From Lamellibrachia columna (taxonomy: Eukaryota > Annelida > Polychaeta > Sabellida > Siboglinidae), in contig OY759266.1 in assembly GCA_963662155.1 (NCBI GenBank), forward strand, positions 181,001 to 245,000: a DNA stretch of 64,000 bases. Direction: 5' to 3'. Under the pieces are notes generated by a model. That model did not search any database, was not told where the DNA came from, and saw only the letters and a list, made by a program, of their open reading frames with translations. This document shows, one piece after another, positions 11,301 to 26,300 of the stretch (the first letter of the stretch is position 1; each line of letters starts with the position of its first letter). Made by a program: the position numbers and the translations under genes.

Positions 11301-14300
11301 AGGGGTAACTGTTGGATGGGGTAACTGTTGGGAGGGGTAACTGTTGGGAGGGGTAACTGTTGGATGGGGTAACTGTTGGGAGGGGTAACTGTTGGGTATG
11401 GTAACTGTTGGGAGGGGTAACTGTTGGGAGGGGTAACTGTTGGGAGGGGTAACTGTTGGGAGGGGTAACTGTTGGGTCGGGTAACTGTTGGGTCGGGCAA
11501 CTGTTGGGAGGGGTAACTGTTGGGAGGGGTAACTGTTGGGTCGGTAACTGTTGGGTCGGGTAGCTGTTGGTTGGGATGGGTAACTGTTGGTTGGGAGGGG
11601 TAACTGTTGGGAGGGGTAACTGTTGGTTGGGAGGGGTAACTGTTGGTTGGGAGGGGTAACTGTTGGGAGGGGTAACTGTTGGTTGGGAGGGGTAACTGTT
11701 GGGAGGGGTAACTGTTGGGTCGGGTAACTGTTGGTTGGGAGGGGTAACTGTTAGTTGGGAGGTGTAACTGTTGGGAGGGGTAACCGTTGGGAGGGGTAAC
11801 CGTTGGGAGGGGCAACAGTTGGGAGGGGTAACCATTGGGAGGGGTAACCATTGGGAAGGGTAACTGTTGGGAGGGGTAACTGTTGGATGGGGTAACTGTT
11901 GGATGGGTTAACTGTTGGGAGGGGTAACTGTTGGATGGGGTAACTGTTGGGAGGGGTAACTGTTGGGTATGGTAACTGTTGGGAGGGGTAACTGTTGGGA
12001 GGGGTAACTGTTGGGAGGGGTAACTGTTGGGTCGGGCAACTGTTGGGAGGGGTAACTGTTGGGAGGGGTAACTGTTGGGAGGGGTAACTGTTGGGTCGGT
12101 AACTGTTGGGTCGGGTAGCTGTTGGTTGGGAGGGGTAACTGTTGGGTCGGGTAACTGTTAGTTGGGATGGGTAACTGTTAGTTGGGAGGGGTAACTATTA
12201 GTTGGGATGGGTAACTGTTAGTTGGGAGGGGTAACTGTTAGTTGGGAGGGGTAACTGTTAGTTGGGAGGTGTAACCGTTGGGAGGGGTAACCATTGGGAG
12301 GGGTAACCGTTGGGAGGGGTAACCGTTGGGTGGGGTAACCGTTGGGTGGGGTAACCGTTGGGTGGGGTAACCGTTGGGTGGAGTAACCGTTGGGAGGGGT
12401 AACCGTTGGGAAGGGTAACCGTTGGGAGGGGTAACCGTTGGGAAGGGTAACCGTTGGGAAGGGTAACCGTTGGGAGGGGTAACCATTGGGAGGGGTAACT
12501 GTTGGGAAGGGTAACTGTTGGGAGATGTGCAATGCAGGATAGCTAATATCAATCATTGTATGACAGGAGACGATCACATTCAAGGATCTCTTTATTTCTC
12601 CCACATTTGACGAGTTGGAGGAAGTTGCACTCGATGAAGAGGGAAAGTCAAAGTTACTCGGTTCAAAACAACTCAAGTCGGTGCAAGAAATGGGGTAAAT
12701 TATATTGTATCAGCATTTTTATAAATTACAATTGTACATACTCCAGATGTCATTCCGACCTCACATTCCAGTAATCTCTGGAAATGCTAATGTGTTTGCT
12801 GCCATAGCTGTAGGCTATGTCTACCGTTGCAACAATGCAAGGAGATGTCAGTCAGTCTTTTTGTCAATACTTTCATGTATCTGTTATAGTCATCATCTAC
12901 ACCAGACAAATGTCCCATTGGGCTACCAATCTAAGGCATGTTTAGTTGGGCCACCAATCTAAGGCATGTTTAGTTGGGCCACCAATCTAAGGCATGTTTA
13001 GTTGGGCCACCAATCTATCAATGCTGTAAACTGACAGGGGGAAGCAGAAATCAGTGATAACTTCATTTCTATTTTTGCAGAGAGTTCGATGTCGAGAGCA
13101 TCCATTTTCCAGGTCAGGTCCACAGATGGCGCCTCACGCAGCTGCTTCAGAAGGGAACAAAGCGATCACATGAAACATTGTTGAGCGTATGTTGACACAC
13201 AGAAATAAAATGCAAATTGTTCCTAATCACTGCTTTATAATGAGAATTTCATTTCAAAATGTACGAACATATATACACATGAATGCGCACATACATGCAC
13301 ACACACACTGGCATGCGCACACACACCCAAGCAGAATAACTAAGACATCCCTGAATTCAGTTCCTGAAGAAGGCTACTAAAGGTAGCCGACGTTGAGTGG
13401 GTGAATTTTAATAATTGTAGTTAAAGGTAGCCGGGGCAGCTAACATGTCAGTTGATTTCTTTTCCTCAACATGCTAGGAGATATTGAACTGAAGGTTGAT
13501 GCCACAATTAATCAACGGGCAGTAATGTCGTATTTTGCCAATCCATCCATTAAAAAATCAATGCTAGTAACGACCGCGTGTGCTTCGATCCAGCCTGTTC
13601 TTCGAACCAACGTAAATTCATTCACCATAAACGTGGAACATATCATATGGTTACAGTGATTCCAGTACACCTCAGTATTATATCTACCTAAATAAATCAT
13701 GTTCTTAATCTGACAAATATCAGTGCAAACGTAGTTTATTCTTCAATTGAAGCTATAACAGAAACAGCCAGTAGATGTGACCCCACCGGATAACTGGCCA
13801 ATCAAATTTATTGTAAATGCTTGTCAGATGGCTGGTGTAACCTGATATTGTAGAGGACAACACATTACAAATACAGATTCAAGGGCCATTGTGACAGCAA
13901 ATTAAGGGCACATGTCAATATTAGAGATGGCCATTGTGTTTTGTCAACAATAGGTAAAACGCCAATGAAAAACATCACATTTCAAACATGGTATGCATGT
14001 CTATTAACATTTTTATTATCAATAACAACCAGGAAACGTTGCCTAATTAAATGTTCTATAAAAAATACAACATTTATGACGCTGAAATGCGGCACATGAA
14101 ATGAACGTATCCGTGAGCAAAATCACACAAGTTCTTGGAATGAACGGTACATACATGGTAAGTTTCAGAAATGCAAATGCAGGAGATTTATGCGTAAAAT
14201 CAGAGGATCTCGGTACTCTCAGAGAATTGTACATAAATTGGAGTATTTCACCTCCTCACCACACATAAACACTAGATCAGCTTTAGTTCCCAATACATAT

Positions 14301-17300
14301 GTAGTATTAATTAATTATAATTAATATAAATAATGTGGCAGTAGAAAATATTTCCTTGTGGACTAGTAATAATAAAATAACATGTCTACTACTCTGCTGG
14401 TCTAGGAATAAAACAATTTGTTCTACTCCTGAAATATATTACGGTACAACATAAATCCCTTACCTGACTGGAAGTTGCCTATATATGTTATTACATACGC
14501 AATTAACATAATATTTAGTGGCAGGGCTAGAACTGAAACATTTTCTTTTCTTCAAAGTTTGTTATCCTGGGTGATCAAGGCATTTGAGACCCTAGGTGAT
14601 GGACGCTTTTTTATTTGTGAAACCTATTTTAAAAATATTTTTTTTCATAATGTGTTCTGATTATGACAATTACCAAAAATTTATTAATTAATGGAACTTG
14701 TATAAAGTGGAGATGTATTGATGGGCATTATTTAAATGGATATTTAACGGATTGTACATTGATGAGCGATAATGGGGGATCGTTCGTTTAACACACAGAA
14801 ACACTGCAACATGCAAGGCCCATGGATACTGTTTAGCCAAGCCTCCGTTGTCCAGTCTCCTGTTGTTTTGGCCATGTGTAAAAGGAGGGACCAACGATCT
14901 TTTGTATACTGAGGCCACACAACAATTTTTATTGTTTCATTTGAAATCCGGGAGATTTGTTCTGCTGTGCGGGAGACCGGGAGATTTGATAGATTTCCAG
15001 GATACTTAACATGTATAATAGATAAACCTGCTGAAAAACTTTCAGTTTTTTCCAAATCATCTTCGTCCTACTTCCTATCTGGTAACTATGCACGCCCTGC
15101 CAAACGGGGATTGGAGAAATTGTACTAGTGACATGTCTGAAGTCGAAGGAACTGTACAAGTGACATGTGTGAGGTTGAAGGAGCTATACTAGTGACATGA
15201 CTGAAGTTGAAGACTACTAGTGACCTGTCTGAGGTTGAAAGAACTGTACTAGTGACATGTGTGAGGTTGAAGACTACTAGTGACATGTCTAAGGTTGAAG
15301 GAACTGTACTAGTGACATGTGTGAGTTTGAAGGAGCTATACTAGTGACATGTCTGAGGTTGAAGACTACTAGTGACATGTCTGAGGTTGAAGGAACTGTA
15401 CTAGTGACATGTCTGAGGTTGAAGGAGCTATACTAGTGACATGTCTGAGGTTGAAGACTACTAGTGACATGTCTGAGGTTGAAGGAACTGTACTAGTGAC
15501 ATGTGTGAGGTTGAAGGAGCTATACTAGTGACATGTCTGAGGTTGAAGACTACTAGTGACATGTCTGAGGTTGAAGGAACTGTACTAGTGACATGTCTGA
15601 GTTTGAAGGAGCTATACTAGTGACATGTCTGAGGTTGAAGACTACTAGTGACATGTCTGAAGTTGAAGGAACTGTACAAGTGACATGTCTGAGGTTGAAG
15701 GAACTGTACTAGTGACATGTCTGAAGTTGAAGACTGTACTAGTGGCATGTCTGAGGTTGAAGGAACTGTACAAGTGACATGTCTGAGGTTGAAGGAACTG
15801 TACAAGTGACATGTCTGAGGTTGAAGGAACTGTACTAGTGACATGTCTGAGGTTGAAGACTGTACTAGTAGCATGTCTGAGGTTGAAGGAACTGTACAAG
15901 TGACATGTCTGAAGTTGAAGACTACTAGTGGCATGTCTGAGGTTGAAGGAACTGTACAAGTGACATGTCTGAGGTAGAAGGAACTGTACTAGTGACATGT
16001 CTGAAGTTGAAGACTGTACTAGTGGCATGTCTGAGGTTGAAGGAACTGTACAAGTGACATGTCTGAGGTTGAAGGAACTGTACAAGTGACATGTCTGAGG
16101 TTGAAGGAACTGTACTTGTGACATGTCTGAAGTTGAAGACTGTACTAGTGGCATGTCTGAGGTTGAAGGAACTGTGCAAGTGACATGTCTGAGGTTGAAA
16201 GAACTGTACTAGTGACATGTCTGAAGTTGAAGACTGTACTAGTGGCATGTCTGAGGTTGAAGGAACTGTACAAGTGACATGTCTGAGGTTGAAGGAACTG
16301 TACTAGTGATATGTCTGAGGTTGAAGGAACTGTACAAGTGACATGTCTGAGGTTGAAGGAACTGCACTAGTAACATGTCTGAGGTTGAACAAACTGTACT
16401 AGTGACATGTCTGAGGTTGAAGGAACTGCACAAGAGTGACATGTCTGTGTTTTTGTAGGATGCGGCTCTTGCTTTGAGGCTGCTGATAATCACATCAAGA
16501 AACAGATTTGCATCACATTTCTTCAGTCTTTCCCAGTCACTGAAATCCATTGGAAAGGCATTCTGGCAGATATTTGGTAAGCAAAAGATATGCTTTTATA
16601 TTCTTTTTTATGCCTTTCATCGGCCCCTATATATAGTCATCTGAGTGAAGAGTCTGGATGAACTCCAGCTGCCACTGATTTTTTCACCCTACTCGTCATC
16701 CTACTCTCTTCACTCTACTCTCTTTGCAATGCTCATGTTGCCCTACTCTCATCGCCCTGCTCTCGCCATCCTGCTTTCGTCACCCTACTCTTCTCATCAC
16801 CCTACTCTCTTTGACCTACTCTTATTGCCCTGCTTTCGTCATCTTGCTGTTGCCGCCCTACTCTCGTCGCTTTACTCTCTTCTCGTCGCTTTACTCTCTT
16901 CTCATCACCCTACTCTCGTTTAACCTGCTCTTGTCGCCCTGCTCTCGTCATCCTGGTCTCGTCGCCCTATATTTTTTGCCCTAATCTCATCGCCCTACAT
17001 TTCTTGCCCTTCTCTCATCGCCCTGGTCTTGTCGGCCTGCTCTTGTCGCTCTACTCTCTTCTCGTTGTCCTAATCTCTTTGACCTGCTCTCAACATCCTA
17101 CTCTCTTTGACCTGCTCTCGTCGCCTTACTCTCTTTGACCTGCTCTCGTCGCCCTACTCTCTTTGACCTGCTCTCTTTGACCTGCTCTCGTCGCCCTACT
17201 CTCTTTGACCTGCTCTCGTCGCCCTACTCTCTTTGACCTGCTCTCGTCGCCCTACTCTCTTTGACCTGCTCTCGTCGCCCTACTCTCTTTGACCTGCTCT

Positions 17301-20300
17301 CTTTGACCTGCTCTCGTCGCCCTACTCTCTTTGACCTGCTCTCGTCGCCCTACTCTCTTTGACCTGCTCTCGTCGCCCTACTCTCTTTGACCTGCTCTCG
17401 TCGCCCTAATCTCTTTGACCTGCTCTCGTCGCCCTACTCTCTCTGACCTGCTCTCGTCGCCCTACTCTCTTTGACCTGCTCTCGTCGCCCTACTTTCTTT
17501 GACCTGCTCTCGTCACCCTACTCTCTTTGACCTGCTCTCGTCACCCTACTCTCTTTGACCTGCTCACGTCACTCTACTCTCTTTGACCTGCTCTCGTCAC
17601 CCTAATCTCTTCACATTGCCCTTCTCTTACTAGGTTGACTTACACTGGATTGTTTGACTAAACTTGCTAAACTGTTGTATGTTACTGCATTCTACAGAAG
17701 TGCATCTTATTTAATTGTTTACTGTATGATGCAGTGTACTTAGCTGTAATTATTAGTCATATTTACCTTATTTTTGTCATGATTAATCAAAGGTTGTTAT
17801 AATTTTCAGACATTTTGTTTGGTATGCCATCGACAACCCCAGGCAACCTGAGCGGCAAATTGCAGGAGGAACACACCAAGTTCCTGGTGGCCGAGCTCAA
17901 GAGCACAGTGAGTCACACACAGACATATCCCGGCTGGTACTTAATGGGAATATACCCTGTGTTACAGGGCTTCCAAGGTCTAGTTCTGGGGGGGACTTGT
18001 TGGGGATAAGCCCTGTGCTAAAAGCCTCCATGCTGTATATTGCTAGCAGCATCAATACATTTTAAAACAAAATTTACAAATATCTCAGAAGGGCGGGTTA
18101 CACCTAATAATCAATGGGCACTCGATAAGCCAATATCTTCCTTGTCTGCTGCCATCCGCAATTTTTCTGCTTTGGATGGCATCTTGTTAAATGTATGGTT
18201 CTATGTGACTACATCTAATGTTACATGTTACAGCCCCAGTGTCGCCAACAATGGTTGCTTCTATGTGACTACATCTAATGTTACATGTTACAGCCCCAGT
18301 GTCGCCAACAATGGTTGCTTCTATGTGACTACATCTAGTGTTACAACCCCAGTGTCGCCAACAATGGATGCTTCTATATGACTACATCTAATGTTACATG
18401 TTACAGCCCCAGTGTCGCCAACAATGGTTGCTTCTATGTGACTACATCTAGTGTTACAGCCCCAGTGTCGCCAACAATGGATGCTTCTATATGACTACAT
18501 CTAATATTACATGTTACAGCCCCAGTGTCTCCAACAATGGATGCTTCTATATGACTACATCTAATGTTACATGTTACAGCCCCAGTGTCCCCAACAATGG
18601 ATGCTTCTATATGACTACATCTAGTGTTACATGTTACAGCCCCAGTGTCGCCAACAATGGTTGCTTCTATGTGACTACATCTAGTGTTACAGCCCCAGTG
18701 TCGCCAACAATGGATGCTTCTATATGACTACATCTAATGTTACATGTTACAGCCCCAGTGTCCCCAACAATGGATGCTTCTATATGACTACATCTAATGT
18801 TACATGTTACAGCCCCAGTGTCCCCAACAATGGATGCTTCTATATGACTACATCTAGTGTTACATGTTACAGCCCCAGTGTCGCCAACAATGGTTGCTTC
18901 TATGTGACTACATCTAGTGTTACATGTTACAGCCCCAGTGTTGCCAACAATGGATGCTTCTATATGACTACATCTAATGTTACATGTTACAGCCCCAGTG
19001 TCGCCAATAATGGATGCTTCTATGTGACTACATCTAGTGTTACAGCCCCAGTGTCGCCAACAATGGATGCTTCTATGTAACTACATCTAGTGTTACATGT
19101 TACAGCCCCAGTGTCGCCAACAATGGATGCTTCTATGTGACTACATCTAATGTTACATGTTACAGCCCCAGTGTCTCCAACAATGGATGCTTCTATGTGA
19201 CTACATCTAGTGTTACATGTTACAGCCCCAGTGTCGCCAACAATGGATGCTTCTATGTGACTACATCTAATGTTACATGTTACAGCCCCAGTGTCGCCAA
19301 TAATGGATGCTTCTATGTGACTACATCTAATGTTACATGTTACAGCCCCAGTGTCACCAACAGTGGAAGCTTCTATGTGACTACATCTAATGTTACAGGC
19401 CCAGTGTCGCCAACAATGGATGCTTCTATGTAACTACATCTAATGTTGCATGTTACAGCCCCAGTGTCGCCAACAATGGATGCTTCTATGTGACTACATC
19501 TAATGTTACATGTTACAGCCCCAGTGTCTCCAACAATGGATGCTTCTATGTGACTACATCTAGTGTTACAGCCCCAGTGTCGCCAACAATGGATGCTTCT
19601 ATGTAACTACATCTAGTGTTACATGTTACAGCCCCAGTGTCGCCAACAATGGATGCTTCTATGTGACTACATCTAATGTTACATGTTACAGCCCCAGTGT
19701 CGCCAACAATGGATGCTTCTATGTGACTACATCTAGTGTTACAGCCCCAGTGTCCCCAACAATGGATGCTTCAATGTGACTACATCTAATGTTTCATGTT
19801 ACAGCCCCAGTGTCGCCAACAATGGATACTTCTATGTGACTACATCTAGTGTTACAGCCCCAGTGTCCCCAACAATGGATGCTTCAATGTGACTGCATCT
19901 AATGTTACATGTTACAGCCCCAGTGTCGCCAACAATGGATGCTTCTCTGTGACTACATCTAATGTTACATGTTACAGCCCCAGTGTCACCAACAATGGAT
20001 GCTTCTATGTGACTACATCTAATGTTACAGGCCCAGTGTCGCCAACAATGGATGCTTCTATGTAACTACATTTAATGTTACATGTTACAGCCCCAGTGTC
20101 GCCAACAATGGATGCTTCTATGTGACTACATCTAATGTTACATGTTACAGCCCCAGTGTCACCAACAATGGATGCTTCTATGTGACTACATCTAATGTTA
20201 CATGTTACAGCCCCAGTGTCACCAACAGTGGAAGCTTCTATGTGACTACATCTAATGTTACAGGCCCAGTGTCGCCAACAATGGATGCTTCTATGTAACT

Positions 20301-23300
20301 ACATCTAATGTTACATGTTACAGCCCCAGTGTCGCCAACAATGGATGCTTCTATGTGACTACATCTAATGTTACATGTTACAGCCCCAGTGTCTCCAACA
20401 ATGGATGCTTCTATGTGACTACATCTAGTGTTACAGCCCCAGTGTCGCCAACAATGGAAGCTTCTATGTGACTACATCTAATGTTACAGGCCCAGTGTCG
20501 CCAACAATGGATGCTTCTATGTAACTACATCTAATGTTACATGTTACAGCCCCAGTGTCGCCAACAATGGGTGCTTCTATGTGACTACGTCTAATGTTAC
20601 ATGTTACAGCCCCAGTGTCGCCAACAATGGATGCTTCTATGTGACTACATCTAATGTTACATGTTACAGCCCCAGTGTCGCCAACAATGGATGCTTCAAT
20701 GTGACTACATCTAATGTTACATGTTACAGCCCCAGTGTCGCCAACAATGGATGCTTCTCTGTGACTACATCTAATGTTACATGTTACAGCCCCAGTGTCA
20801 CCAACAATGGATGCTTCTGTATGACTACATCTAATGTTACATGTTACAGTCCCAGTGTCACCAACAATGGAAGCTTCTATGTGATTACATCTAATGTTAC
20901 AGGCCCAGTGTCGCCAACAATGGATGCTTCTATGTAACTACATCTAATGTTACATGTTACAGCCCCAGTGTCGCCAACATTGGATGCTTCTATGTGACTA
21001 CATCTAATGTTACATGTTACAGCCCCAGTGTCGCCAACAATGGATGCTTCTATGTGACTACATCCGCGACAGGTGCAAAGAACTGGGGCTGAACAAACAA
21101 AAGGTAGACACACTCAGGGTTATTGTTTGTAATTTCTATAAAGTCACAGTTTTGTCTTCTTTACGTTAAACATTTACATTTTCATTCGAAGTAACAACAT
21201 CCACTAAATGTTTTGCTAGCTTAGCATTAAAACTCGTTATTTACATTTTCAAAATATCTGTATTTCTACTGTTGAGTATATTTACTATGACTGTATGTTG
21301 TTGATATTAGTCACAGGTGAATGTTTGACTCATGACCAGGACAGAACAACTGTTAAGCTACGTCTGGCTGTCTGCACAATTGTTTTGTAAACACGGCACA
21401 GTTTCTCTGTCCTAGTCCAGTCATTGTTTCTCTGTCCTAGTCCAGTCATTGTTTCTCTGTCCTAGTCCCATCAGTCGTTTCTCTCTCCTAGTCCTGTCAG
21501 TCGATGTTTCTCTGTTCTAGTCCCATCAATCATTTCTCTGTCCTAATCCTGTCGGTCGATGTTTCTCTGTCCTAGTCCTGTCCATCGATGTCTCTCTTTC
21601 ATAGTCCTGTGAGTGGTTGTTTCTCTGTCCTAGTCGTGTCAGTCATTGTTTCTCTGTCGTAGTCCTGTCAGTTGTTGTCTCTCTGTCCTAGTCTCGTCAG
21701 TTGTTCCTCTGCCTTAGTCCTGCCAGTCATTGTTCCTCTGTCTTAGTCCTGTCAGTCGTTGTTTCTCTCTCCTAGAGTCCTAGTCCTGTCAGTCAATGTT
21801 TCTTTGTCCTCTTCCTGTAGGTCGATGTTTCTTTGTTGTAGTCCTGTCGTTCGATGTTTCTCTGTCCTTGTCCTGTCAGTCGTTGTTTATCTGCCCTAGT
21901 CCTGTCGGTCGTTATTTCTCTGTCCTTCTGCTTTCAATCATTGCTTATTTGTCCTAGTACTGTCAGTCGGTGTTTCTCTGTCCTAGTCCTGTCAGTTGTT
22001 GTTTCTCTGTCTTAGTTCTGTCAATTGTTCTACATGATTTAGGTGACGCCATTGTGTTTTCCAGACTGAGTTTAGACCACCGCCAGCACCTTATAAATTT
22101 CAAACACCAAATGGCATGGAGGTGGATCTACGGCTGTTCAACAAAGGTAGATAACTCGCTTGACTTTTGACTTTTTAATATACTGTTGTACCCTGCCATA
22201 AACTTCTCAAGTGTCAGTGCAGTTTATCCATCACACCTGATCCAGTGATATTATTCAACACATTTTATCTATGTTCCATTTCAGTATATGCCAGCAGCAT
22301 AATTGTGACATTGTAAATTATAATTTGTGATTGCAACAACAAATGTTGACATTCCTATTAATTTTTCTGAAATAATGGCACAGAAACTTGAAATATTACT
22401 ACTTCAACGAATAAAGTGGGACAACTAGGATTCCAAGATGGTGGCCAGGTCAGAAATATCACCATATCTGGGCAGCATAACATGTTACAAGACACCGCTA
22501 TAAATGACTCTCTTCTCTGATCTACTGCCCCATGATGTTTGATCCACTGCCCCATGATGTACGATCCACTGCCTCATGATGTTGGATCCACTGCCCCCGA
22601 TGTCTGATGATCCACTGCCCCATGATGTCTGATCCACTGCCTCATGATGTTTGATCCACTGTCCCATGATGTTTGATCCACTGTCCCATGATGTTTGACC
22701 CACTGCCGCATGATGTCTCATCCACTGCCCCATGATGTCTCATCCACTGCCCCGTGATGTCTCATCCACTGTCCCATGATGTCTCATCCACTGTCCCATG
22801 ATGTCTCATCAACTGCCCCATAATGTCTCATCCACTGCCCCTTGATGTCTGATCCCCTGCCCCATGATGTCTCATCCACTGCCCCATTATGTCTCATCCA
22901 CTGCCCCATAATGTCTCATCCACTGCCCCTTGATGTCTCATCCACTGCCCCGTGATGTCTCATCCACTGCCTCATGATGTCTCATCCACTGCCCCATGAT
23001 GTCTCATCCACTGCCCCATGAAGTATCATCCCCTGCGCCATGATGTCTGATCCCCTGCCCCATGATGTCTCATCCACTGCCCTATGATGTCTCATCCACT
23101 GCCCTATGATTTTCAATCCACTGCCCCGTGATGTCTGATCCACTGCCCCATAATGTCTGATCCACTGCCCTATGATGTCTGATCCACTGCCCCTTGATGT
23201 CTGATCCACTGCCCTATGATGTTTGATCCACTGCCCCGTGATGTCTGATCCACTGCCCCTTGATGTCTGATCCACTGCCCCTTGATGTCTGATCCACTGC

Positions 23301-26300
23301 CCTATGATGTTCGATCCACTGCCCCATAATGTCTGATCCACTGCCCCATGATGTCTGATCCACTGCCCCATGATGTCTGATCCACTGCCCCATGATGTCT
23401 GATCCACTGCCCCTTGATGTCTGATCCACTGCCCCATGATGTCTGATCCACTGCCCCTTGATGTCTGATCCACTGCCCTATGATGTTCGATCCACTGCCC
23501 CTTGATGTCTGATCCACTGCCCTATGATGTTCGATCCACTGCCCCATGATGTCTGATCCACTGCCCCATGATGTCTCATCCACTGCCCTATGATGTTCGA
23601 TCCACTGCCCCGTGATGTCTGATCCACTGCCCCTTGATGTCTGCTCCACTGCCCCTTGATGATTGATCCACTGCCCCTTGATGTCTGATCCACTGCCCCG
23701 TGATGTCTGATCCACTGCCCCTTGATGTCTGATCCACTGCCCCTTGATGTCTGATCCACTGCCCCTTGATGTCTGATCCACTGCCCCTTGATGTCTAATC
23801 CACTGCCCCGTGATGTCTGATCCACTGCCCCTTGATGTCTGATCCACTGCCCCTTGATGTCTGATCCACTGCCCCTTGATGATTGATCCACTGCCCCGTG
23901 ATGTCTGATCCACTGCCCCTTGATGTCTGATCCACTGCCCCTTGATGTCTAATCCACTGCCCCGTGATGTCTGATCCACTGCCCCTTGATGTCTGATCCA
24001 CTGCCCCTTGATGTCTGATCCACTGCCCCTTGATGATTGATCCACTGCCCCTTGATGTCTGATCCACTGCCCCGTGATGTCTGATCCACTGCCCCATTAT
24101 CCTACAGATCTGATGGAGAAATGCACCTCGGTGATCCAACGAGTCCTGGAGCGCGAGTCGCGCGGCTGGTACATCAAGTTTAAGGACAAGGTCATTGCAG
24201 AAGTCAAAGGTAACATTACTAGTTTTGTTCTATGAGGTCAGATAGCGGGGAGGAAGGTTGGGCAGCTGGGCTTGAAGGGTTAGGGTTATTAGAGCAAGCA
24301 ACATGGAGCTTACCGAAAGAACAAAAATACAAGCTATATTCAGACAGTGCAAGGGTCTAAAGTCATTGTGGGCCCCAGAACCGAATCTACCTGCACAACG
24401 AAGAAAATCGCTGAAGGAGTTGCAGAAGGATCCAACCAGAAAGTGTCAGACAGAACTGATAAGAATGTTAAGAACACTGGAGAAGGGAAAGATCACAAAA
24501 GACCAGTATTGGTACTCATATCCAACCCTAGAGAGAGTACCACCTAGTACTACCAGGGCTCTACACTAACACCTAAAAGGCACTTGTCCCATAGCACAAG
24601 TAGCGGATCATGTTTACTTGTCCCACCAAAACTATGCATGTCCCCCCTGAAAACTACAAACGCAGTAAATTACTATACCATGATATAAATCGTATAACAC
24701 ACTCCTGGATGTACAGTAGTACCTGCTTTCAATGGACACTTCTGTATCCAAGCAGAAGTGTCCCTACATGGCAGGTGTCCCCTCATAGGAGGGACAGGCA
24801 TGCTGGAGTGGAGGGCTGAAATAAGGCGCGTTAGGTGTTCCCATGTCTGCCACCAGGGTGCTACTAACCAACAGCGATCGCCGCCCGCTGCTCCAAGTCC
24901 AAGAACGCTGTCGAATCCACAGTGTGATTGCAGCACTGTCTTATACGGCAATATGCAGTTTATAGAGCTTATTAAACGAGTCAACTACCATCAACGTTTA
25001 TTATTTTTAAATGTCACACCCTGTTTAATCGTTAACTGAATAAAATACATGTACGTATACCGTTATGGAACTATGATGATGATGTACTGAACTAATAGGC
25101 CTACGAATCGAAAATAATAACCTGGATTTGAGCAGCCGAAAACGTATATGAGTTGACGCACGCAGTATGTAAGCTAATTAAACATAGAAAACGACAATAT
25201 GCAGAATTAATAATCGTTTCACCTCGATTTTCAACTGATCTCGAACGAAGCATAAATTTATGATGCGTGACTTAGCATCGATTCGTCGTTTCATATGCAG
25301 ATGATGAATTCGTATTTTCGCGCACCGGTAGCGCCTTTAGCATTTGGCATGTTGGTTTCACGTCGTTTAGATTGGAGGCATGCCATTTCACCCCAGTGTC
25401 ATATTAGTACGGCATACTAAATTGCATTTAAGACTGTTTATTTGATTCTTATGCGAGGCGTATTTGTGAATCTCGATTGCAATTTCATACAGTCTGTACA
25501 TTGAGAAAGTGTCCCGCCATATCAGGTGTCCGCTCATTGGAGCGTCCGTTGAAGGCAGGTACTAATGTATATAATGTCCAGGATGATGTTTTTAACAAAT
25601 TTGTCTTAGTGCATTTTCAGAGTGTAGTAGGAAAAATGTCAGTAATTCTAAGAAATAAGGTAGTGTTTGCCAACTTTTATTGTGTTAAAAAGTTATTCTG
25701 CAAATTCTGACCGAAAAGAAATAACTGAATTACAATCCACACTTAGACACCATTTTTGTCATGCCTACAAATAACAACAGTGCATATTTAGCAAGAATTA
25801 TAATAGTCTGCAAGGAACAAACACTGCTAGCACTCCAGTACGCAAATGGTAACAACATGCAACAAAATAAACAACTACAAAGTATTGCATTAATAAAACA
25901 GAATAAATTAACTGTTAATTAAAGTGCTTTTCTTTATGACCTACTTGAGTAGTTATTTCAAGTAATTGGCATGTAACGAAGTAGAATTTTGACTAAATAC
26001 TTTTACTTGTAACGAAGTAGTTTTGTTTAAAGTAACGCAACTTTTTACTTCGTTATTTTTATTTACTTCGCAATATATTTTCGTTACATTTTTAGCGAAA
26101 CCGCTGCTGCCTGTGGCGCTCCACCATCAATGACGTTTCATAAACTGTGCATAGTCGCCAGGCCAAAAGCTATTAATATCATCCAATCACATGTCAGTTC
26201 GCGATCATATTTGCATACAAACCTCTCTTTGGGAAATCAACGCAACCATTGTTTTATATATACGTCAGTGAATGAAGTCTGCCAAATATTGGCATAGGTT

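Noticed and set aside
13189..13380. Short ORF at the end of exon 5
   Set aside because: It begins in intron 5 after the donor and runs through a CA microsatellite; no domain content.
14688..15159. Overlapping minus ORFs of 76 and 103 codons
   Set aside because: No recognisable motif, AT-rich context, no splice signals in a useful phase.
18040..21113. Possible repeat protein with TTSNVTCYSPSV modules
   Set aside because: The open frame differs from the exon 8 frame and is broken by stops at several units. Splice phase of exons 7, 8 and 9 explains the region better.
22485..24139. Long minus-strand ORFs with GSGSDIKGQWIRHQ repeats
   Set aside because: Three 22-bp units make 66 bp, so frames stay open by arithmetic. 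Intron 9 context on the other strand.
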